Shown here piece by piece: positions 52,201 through 61,200 of a stretch of 64,000 nucleotides of DNA (positions are counted from its first letter, which is position 1; each line of letters opens with the position of its first letter). Both the position numbers and the translations under genes were made by a program. The stretch is from positions 14,776,501-14,840,500 of the forward strand of contig NC_092569.1 in NCBI RefSeq assembly GCF_037975245.1, given 5' to 3'. Under the pieces are notes generated by a model. The model was given only the letters and a program-made list of their open reading frames with translations. It was not told the DNA's origin and made no database searches. This DNA is from Apostichopus japonicus (taxonomy: Eukaryota; Echinodermata; Holothuroidea; Aspidochirotida; Stichopodidae).

Positions 52201-55200
52201 ATGATAGAGGTGGGTCGAAAACGGACACTTCATCATTTATCATTTTTTCTTGATTTTGGAAGATACAGTTAGCCAATAAAAATTGGGGGTAGAAAATTAT
52301 CCAAACTACTTAACTATTCAGAAAATTTAATCTGAAGTATGTTTAGCATTGTAACACTTATGTAACTTATTAGGTTGAAACAAAAACACACTATTAACAT
52401 CAATACATAGACAAAATCATAATTATAACAGATTTATTGATACACTCACGCTGCCTTTCTTGTTGCTTGCTATGATTTTTTTTTTCCTGTAATATAATTT
52501 CTGATCAAGGTCAACTACAAATGATTACAAAATGGAAAAAAAAAAAAAAAATTATAAAAAGTCAATCAGGTACAATCATTCAAAAACCTACCAAGGAGCA
52601 CCTAAAAATTTCCTTTATTTTATTTATTTTTGTGATAAAAACAATGAAAACTAATCAGTAAGAGAATGGATGGTTTTCATCCCAGTTTGAATGAGATCAA
52701 GAGAGACCTGTAAAATGAACTTAACAATGAATGGGGGACACAAGCATCTTCTTGACAGACAAACAGACAGACTGACATTTTACATCATCCACGGGTGACT
52801 CATTCATAACGAGAGATCTGGAAACCTGTTGGCACATTATCAAGAAACCCAGTTATGAGCTCACTGAAGGTCAACAAAGAAAAAATGTCAATAACTCACC
52901 ATGTCACAGATAGAAAGTCCACCAATGGTGCCATCAAGGAAACAGTCACAGGCTTCACATCCGGCCGGGTTGCTCCTGACCAGATTGAAGTATTGAGGAG
53001 CGCAAGAATCACAGGTTCTCCCAATCACATTCTCCTTGCAAAGGCAAGCACCCTGACAACAAAGAAAATAATTCTCGACATGATTCAAAGGCTGACTTTA
53101 AGTGACAAAATTAAATGTTGTTAGGTTCTAGACCATTTATATGATCTATGTTGTATTTCTGTACCATTCTTGATTTTGAGATATGACCTTGTAAACACCT
53201 GAGGCTCATCAATAATAGCAGCTGGACTGCCAAGTTTAACACCCACCATCCATTAGATCATCAAATCAAATCAGCTGCATCACAACATTCAACACATCAA
53301 CAAATCAACACATCAGCTCAACATCACAACTCTCAACAGAAAAAGATGATATTTTCATGGCCTTAAAATAAACAGAGATTCTGCTTATGCTAATGCTGCA
53401 TCTCTTGCAAACTGATATAGTTGTAGAAACATTGCCAGGAATTTTTTTTTTTTCTTGGACAATAATATATCAAGACTAAAATTCTGACTTTAAGTGACCC
53501 ATTAAAAGAAATATCTGAAAGTAATTGAATTAAATCTGCAAACTTTGATGACAACCTGTCCTGTACCTGAGTAGCTTGGCCACATCCACCGAGAGGTTCT
53601 CCCGGGACGTCGATCACTCCGGCTGGGTTACAGTTACATTCTTCGCAGTTAGGGTAGTTGTAGAAACCTTCGGCGCACATGTCGCAGGTCCTGCTCTGGT
53701 ATCCCCCACGACACGTACACTGGCCGTGAAGCTCGTCGCAGATCAGACTGAGCGAACCGTCCCGACTGCAGTTACAACCTGTAGAAAACAAAGTGCAGGA
53801 CAAGCTTAGACCAGGTGATGCTTGATTATGTGTAATGACGGTTAAGATGTCACTTTGTATCTTCAATATATCCTAAAATCAATCCTTATGAATATTCATT
53901 AACAGAACTGTACTGTTTTACCCAACACAGAGTTTTTGGAACCTGGATTTGCAAATCTTTCTACTTTCTTTAACCTTTTTTCCAATTTTTTTTTTTTTTT
54001 TGGCCAATGAGGCAAGTTTTTAATAAAGGTGAAACTAGGTGAAGCTTTTAACTTAGATCAAAACTAAACCCACATCATTGGCTGGGCATTAAGCAAAAGC
54101 TCTTCAAAACTCATGTATGGTGATAAATGTTTACCATTTAATCTGTTTATATTTTTGAATCCTTATAGTGTTTTCTGCATTTTTGCTTTTAAAGAGATTG
54201 AAAAATAAATCATAAGTTTTGACAATATCTCATTCTCTCAATCCAGATAAATTAACCATTATTCCAAATTCAAGAGCTTTCCATTAATATAAATGCGTCG
54301 CCAATTGGCAGACAGGGAGATCCAATTCGGCTTTAGAATGTATCACCGAGATTCGTTCATACCTAAGAATTCTGGGTATCTGAAGAAGCCACATCATTGG
54401 TACTATGCTTTAAACAGAAGCTCATCAAAACTCAATGTATGTTGATAAATGTTAACCATTTCACAAATCTTTTCATATTTTTTCATTCTATTTGTGTTTC
54501 GGAGATTCGATCATACCTAAGCATTCTGGGTATCTGAAGTAGCTGTTGTCGCATCTATCGCATTTCTGGCCCGAGAATCCTCTCCTGCAGTAACACTGTC
54601 CGTTGTCCGTGCAACTCTCGTACAAGGACCCGTCCTCATCGCAACTACATTCTGAACACGAGGAGAAAGAGATACGACAGAAAAATTGATTTGAGAAAAA
54701 TTTGATTTCCAACATATTAATACTCCGATAGAGTGACTAATTTCTAAACCACTGTCTAGAATTGATGTTAGAAAACGGTTAATAATGTGATTTAAATCTT
54801 CACAGGGAAAATGGTTTTTTTTCTTTATTTGAAGACGATTTACGCATAGGAAGGTATACCTACCGAGACAGAATGGAAAGTTGTAGAACCCTTGTTCACA
54901 AGTACCGCAATCCGCCCCTCCAAAGTTATCTTTACAGATGCAGCTGCCGTCGGTACTATTACAGACATCGTCTGTTACTCCATACGGGCTGCAAGAGCAG
55001 GCTGAAAATTTAGAAAATAGAAGTATTAACAACCGCTCGTAATCTTTCCAGTTTTTGCACACATCTAATCCGGGGGGACCGATTGGCTGAAAGGTGATGA
55101 CGTTGTCCCTACTGTATTCCACACTTTTATAGTAATGTCTCAGGAAAATAAGGTCCATCAAGAAGCGTCACTCTTTCAACTTTCCAGAGGGGGCGTTTTC

Positions 55201-58200
55201 CGAGACGATATGCAGCTTTATCGTTAGACTATTGGTGAGTGAGTAAAAATGGATAATAAACACAACCCCAATAATCATCATCATCATCATCATTATTGAT
55301 CAAGAAGATGGAGATGCCTCCACAGACCGTCTCCCACAAACGAGTTAAAGACAGAGCCACACTCGTTAAACATTAAATGAGACACGAGAGACAGTAAATG
55401 TTCTTTCATAATTTGATGGCAGAAGACTTGATCAAGTCTAAACCACAAGGGCTCTAATATTGTAATGTATTTTTTTTCCTTTCTTTTTTAACAATCACCA
55501 ATCTCCTTGTTAATCTTTCGTGATAGAACTTTTGGAATGGAAATAAAAAGAGAATTAAAATACTAGACAAACATGGTATATGATATTACCTTGGACTTTG
55601 ATGAACGATGACAACTATGCATTTTTTTACTGGTATTTATTTGTATTATAATTTTTTGGTTATTCCTATTTTCTTTTTTTTTTAAATCCTTCTTTTTTGG
55701 GCGGGGGGGTTGAATTGTAATAATTTGTCATATAGGCAGTTTATCATATAGAAGAATAATTATGTGCTGGTGTAACGTTTCCTCTAGACTCCTTAATTAT
55801 GAAAAAATTCGCAACTATTACATCCAAATATATTCCAGTATTCATGTAGCACCTGACTGACTCACCTTCACACCAAGACTTTGATGAACTCTTGCAATTA
55901 TGCATTTTTTGACTGGTATTTATTAGTTTCTTTATTCCTAATTTTTTTTTTTTTGAATTGTAATAATTTTGTCATATAAGATTTGGTCATATAGACAGAT
56001 AATAATGAGTTGGTTTCATGTTTCCTCTAGACTCCTACATGACAATTACAACTAATAAATTAAGTATACTAGTATTCAAGTAAAACCCGACTATACATTG
56101 TTTTATGACTTGTGGAAGTACCACAATTTCCTTTTTATGGAGTAATAAATTTGACTTTACTTTTTTAATTTACTTTGACTCACCTTCACACCTAGGGAAG
56201 TTAAAGAAGCCAGTTTGGCATTCTCCGCAGGTTCGGGTTTGGTAGGTATTACGGCACTTGCACTCGCCGGTATCTGGATGACACACTGGGCTGAGGGCAC
56301 CATAACGATTGCACTCGCATGCTGGAGGAAAAAGTGAACAAAATAAAAAAAATCCTTCAAGGAACACATAACCCCAAATTAACATCAGTCATAAGGCTTG
56401 GTATTTGTGGAGCATTCAATATTTAAAATAATGTAACAGATAAAAAAATAACATATGGAAAAGTAATAACTTTTTGGACTCAATTTTTACATTTTAAGAG
56501 AAGACCTTGAAATGTTGAGAACTGCCAGAAAGCAACTCTCAAAAAAAAATCTGAAACTGACAAGACTGGAAAAGTTGAGTCTTTAAATGTTGCATTGGTA
56601 TCACCCCTAAAGCTAAAAAATCAGACAATTTTCTGAATTTTATGTCCCATCCGTTAAATTGAAATGAAATCCCAAGAAGATTAGGAAAATATTTGGCAGA
56701 GATGTTCTCAACACAGCAGAGACAAAACATAGAAATCCATAGCAGGAGGCAAGAAAGTCTAGAGATGAACAAATATTGACTTTTATAATGTTGGCAAGCG
56801 GTGTTGTGAGGGAGTGAACATGTGGGATAATCTGTACTACACTACCTGCTCACCTCCCTCCCACTCCTTACCTCCCCTCCTTTCCCTCCCACTACCCCAC
56901 CCCCCAAAAAATTTGACCCCCCTCCCATAATGTTTAAAGTCAAGTTGACTAGACGTTTGCATCCTTAAATGTTTTCTTCTGTGATAGTGGCTGTAAAGTT
57001 ATGATTAAAAGTAGTACTTACAAATGCACTCTGGAAAGTTGTAGTATCCTGGGGCACAGAGATCACAATTTTGTCCAAAATAGTTTGGTTTGCAAGGACA
57101 CTGCCCTCCGTTGGCTTGACAGGTCTTGTCGGCAGTTCCGTTGACGTTACAGTCACATGCTGAAAGAGATCCAATGTTATAAATCACCATATTAGGAGCT
57201 AATTTTCTACAAAATACATTGAAAGTGATAGCCTGTAAGATTGATGTGTTTACTGTTAAAGGGCCGGTGGAAACCGAGCCTTCACATCACCTGCCTTTGA
57301 AAGGAGCGCAAACTTGGTATAAATTCAGAGCAAATATGCAACAAAAACATTCAAAATCTGTACGCTTGATCTGTTTTACTGTTTTAAGGGCCGATGTAAT
57401 TCTTAACATCTCCTGGCTTGGATAAAATTCACCTTACAGAATTTCCCATTCCTACGATTAGTTTATATAGAACGATTGTATATCATGTCACTATGCTGCC
57501 TTGTCTAGTTACCTTCATGGGATAACCTGCTTACCGGGGGTGGTAAAACCATGATGTTAGTTTGTCACAATTATTGTATGAGAATACTCACTGTAAGAAG
57601 AATGATACATTAAGCTAAATCGTGCGAGACGACCCACTTACGTTTGCAGGATGGGAAGTCGTAGTAACCGTCATTGCACTGGTCACAGTCCGGTCCAGTG
57701 AACTGAGGCTTACATTCACATTGACCGGTGACTGGGGCACAGTTGCCCGTGGAGAAGTAAGGATCGCAGTCACAGGCTGAGGAGGGAGAAGAGAGATAAG
57801 CATGTGTCACGCCATACCAGAGTAACAGACAGACAACTTTGATACACAATGTATGTATGTATGTATTTTAGATCCTCCTGCAAGCAGGAACTTGCGAAGA
57901 AGCCATCATTGGCTTATCAAAGTCGCAAGCTGACCGAAGTCAGTATCATAGATTCATATTTTAACGTCCACGATTATGAATTGTCAATTGTCAACAACTC
58001 TGTAACTGGACAACATACATTAATCTTGGAGTGACTCGAACTCGGGACCTTATGATTGAAAGGCACTGGCGTTAACTATTGAGCTAACAATATGAACAAA
58101 CAATGTATTAAAATTGGGATTATCGATGTCGACGTTATGCAAACTAGGTTCCGTACATTGGATACTACTGTTTTCCTCTAGAATGCGTGACGCGACAGAG

Positions 58201-61200
58201 TGATGAGTCACAAATTTGTGAAACTATTATCTTTGTCTTTGTCTACTGCTCGCGGTGGCATATATTTCTACATCCATTTTCAATACGACACTTACACAAT
58301 AAAAACGAGAAAATCTAGAAATTTATACAAACGTTAGTTATTCTAGTGCACTAAGGGAGAGATTCATTTGTTTCTTGACTTTGTACATTACCAGAATCTC
58401 AAAGAGTGAATATTTATCACGCAAATTTTTTTTATCTCATTTGAGTAGGCCAAAATTTCTTCTAGATGTGAGTTGTATTTGCTACAGGCTTCTAAGTGTT
58501 GAATAAATGACAAATGCAGAGAATTACAATACCACCTGAAACTTTGAAATCACAGCCTCAATGCTATATATATACTTAGAAAGCATGGCACACACCCTCA
58601 GGGCATCCTTTACAAGTCAGGGATTTAAGAAACGGACTTAAAAGCATCATAATATCAGTCACCAAGTACCTTACTTTGTTATTTGATACCAACAGGGAAT
58701 AGAAAAGTACAGTCATCCCAGCACTCAGAACCCCATCCTCAAAGAACAAGTTTTGATGTTTTCACAACCTTAACATTCCTTTTAGCTCAAATGAACAGAG
58801 AAAGACATTCCAACACGTCTGGTTGCTAAAGGTGTTAAAGAACTGTCCAAGTTAGGATTCAATATCAAGTATAGTTACTAGGTTTTAAAATCTTATTTAT
58901 GAGAAAAGCAACACATCCGTTATTAAAGGAGAAGAACACTATTACAATCATTTGTGATCATAATTTTACAACATTCTGAGCCAAACCTTCGTCAAATGCT
59001 TTTATGATTGTTTTTCATAAAAGAAAAAATATTCTTCAAGGATAATGAAAAAGTCTAGAGAGTTTTCTCACGTTCACAGATGTCTGGGGAATCCAATGGT
59101 AGGTTGCCGGATCTGTAGTAGCCGTCAACGCACTGCTCGCAATTGATGCCCGTGGTGTTGTGTACGCAATCGACGCAAACACCGCCCCCTTCGTATCGGC
59201 CGTGGATGTCCAGAGACTGACGATTCCTGGCGATCTCTTCGTCGAAGTAACACTCAGAAGCATGACCATGACAGTTGCAAGCTAAACGGAAACCGAGATT
59301 AAAAACAAACAAATTGAATATGCGAGCTAGCATCTTAATCCAGCAGCTCTCGGTTTGTGAAGGACAAAACCGGAGACAACGAGTTCTTGCCAGAATTTGC
59401 TTGTAATCAGAATGACCCTGACAGTTGCGTGCTAAAAGGAACTAAAAGATGTAAGAGAAACCAGAATTCATCCCTTTTGAAATGAAAATTCCATACAATT
59501 TGATAGGCTCCATTGTGTTACGGTTAGCGCCCCTGCTACGCAGGTAATCGCGAAGACAAATTTCTAGAGAGTCTTTCACCAAAGGATGGCATGGCAAAGC
59601 ATGGCAGTTTCAGCAAAACCTTCACATTACATTCAATTGTAGCAAGCTGATAGATTTTAAATACTAATAACTTTGTCATATATCTGTCATTGATGCTGTG
59701 CAAGAAAGGGTTTACAAAGAATGTCCAAAACCTTATTTCAAGGATTGATCCAAAGAACTAATTTTAATCATAGTATAATCGGAAATGATAAGAATTAAAA
59801 TATTTGACATGTGACCTTGCATTAAAAAATTTACTAATAGCTGCAGTTTTAATTCAAGTTCAGACTCTCAACACTGGGGAACCTGGGGAGGGAGGGAGGG
59901 GGCTGTATGGGGGGGCATGGCACCACCAACAGATGGCAGGAAGCAATTGCAGCACCAGTAAGTCTGACTCTTGCACCACTTCCCGCTCCACCTCTTCCCC
60001 TTTCAAGGGCCCCAATCTCAAACCAGTTTTAGGAGTCCCTGAGCTTTTTTTCCACTCTGGTATAAATTTTTGCTACCAAAAATGAGGTCATGACAGTATG
60101 TGCTGAAGCCTTGAAGGAAGGCAGACAGCACACTTCCAGTTATCCCCTCCCTACCCACCATTTGTTCTGCTCAAACATGTTATTTTCAATGAGTATGATA
60201 AAATAGTGAGGTTACTCAGTCTAGACAACTCAATTATAAATTGACACCCAATAGTTTAGCCTGTATCCATACCCCAGGGATCTGGACACTGGTTCCTAGA
60301 ATGGAATTCAGATGTTAAACTGGCATAACCGTCTCAGATAGATCAAAGAACAGGTTTCTTCCCTCGCTACCAACAAATCACATTCATTATGTCAAGTTCG
60401 GATGGACCTATTCAATTGGTGCCCCATGCAACAAAAAGACCTCCAATAGAAAATAAAAAACATTAAAAAAATCAAATTGATTTCCTCAAAAAGGCAGACA
60501 ATTTATCCCCACAGATGTTTTCATAAAATTGTATCCTTCACCACCCAACCTATTTTGTCTTTTATTGTAATCACAATAAAATAAAAACATGTCTCTTGTG
60601 TGTTCGGCCACAGAAGTCATAAAGAGGTCAAAGTTTACATTCAAAGAGGTCAAAGGTTACATTCCATTAGACTCTTGAAACTGATCATTAACCCAGAGGG
60701 TGCATCTGGTTTAAGCGAGTTTGCTAAGGAACAGATGAGGTTGGAAATAATCAAATTTAAAGCAGCATATCCATAGAAATTCCACTGATACCAACAACAA
60801 AAACAAACACTAACAACACACACAGCATCATGACCGTAATGAATCCTTTGCTTTCAGCATGGAATCAAATACAGAAAAATATAGCTCTAGGTAACCCATT
60901 GTCAACACTGCTTTTCCACATCAAATTTTTTGTCCACTTTCCTTTAAATTTCACTACTATCCCTTTTAACCCATATTCAGCTCCCTCCCATTTGACATTA
61001 AAAATTTACAGCAAGGCCTTGATTTACTTAAGTAGATCACCCCTGCAGTTCAAGTCCTACCCACTTGCAGGTGGAGTTTTACATTTGGCCCAACGCAGCA
61101 TCACTCCCTATTTATATACCAAAGAACCTAACATTTGTGTCAGGACATGGTCTACTTGGCAACCACTCCTTTAAGACCCAGTCAAGTTCCCATTCCAGAT

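Noticed and set aside
58020-58090. A functional tRNA gene on the minus strand
   Set aside because: A and B boxes are present, but the arms do not make a complete cloverleaf and the head is fused to a SINE-like body and ATAC tail.
60830-61174. A 114-residue plus-strand frame in the LE1-LE2 intron
   Set aside because: No recognisable domain, no splice or promoter context; an expected chance length in this composition.
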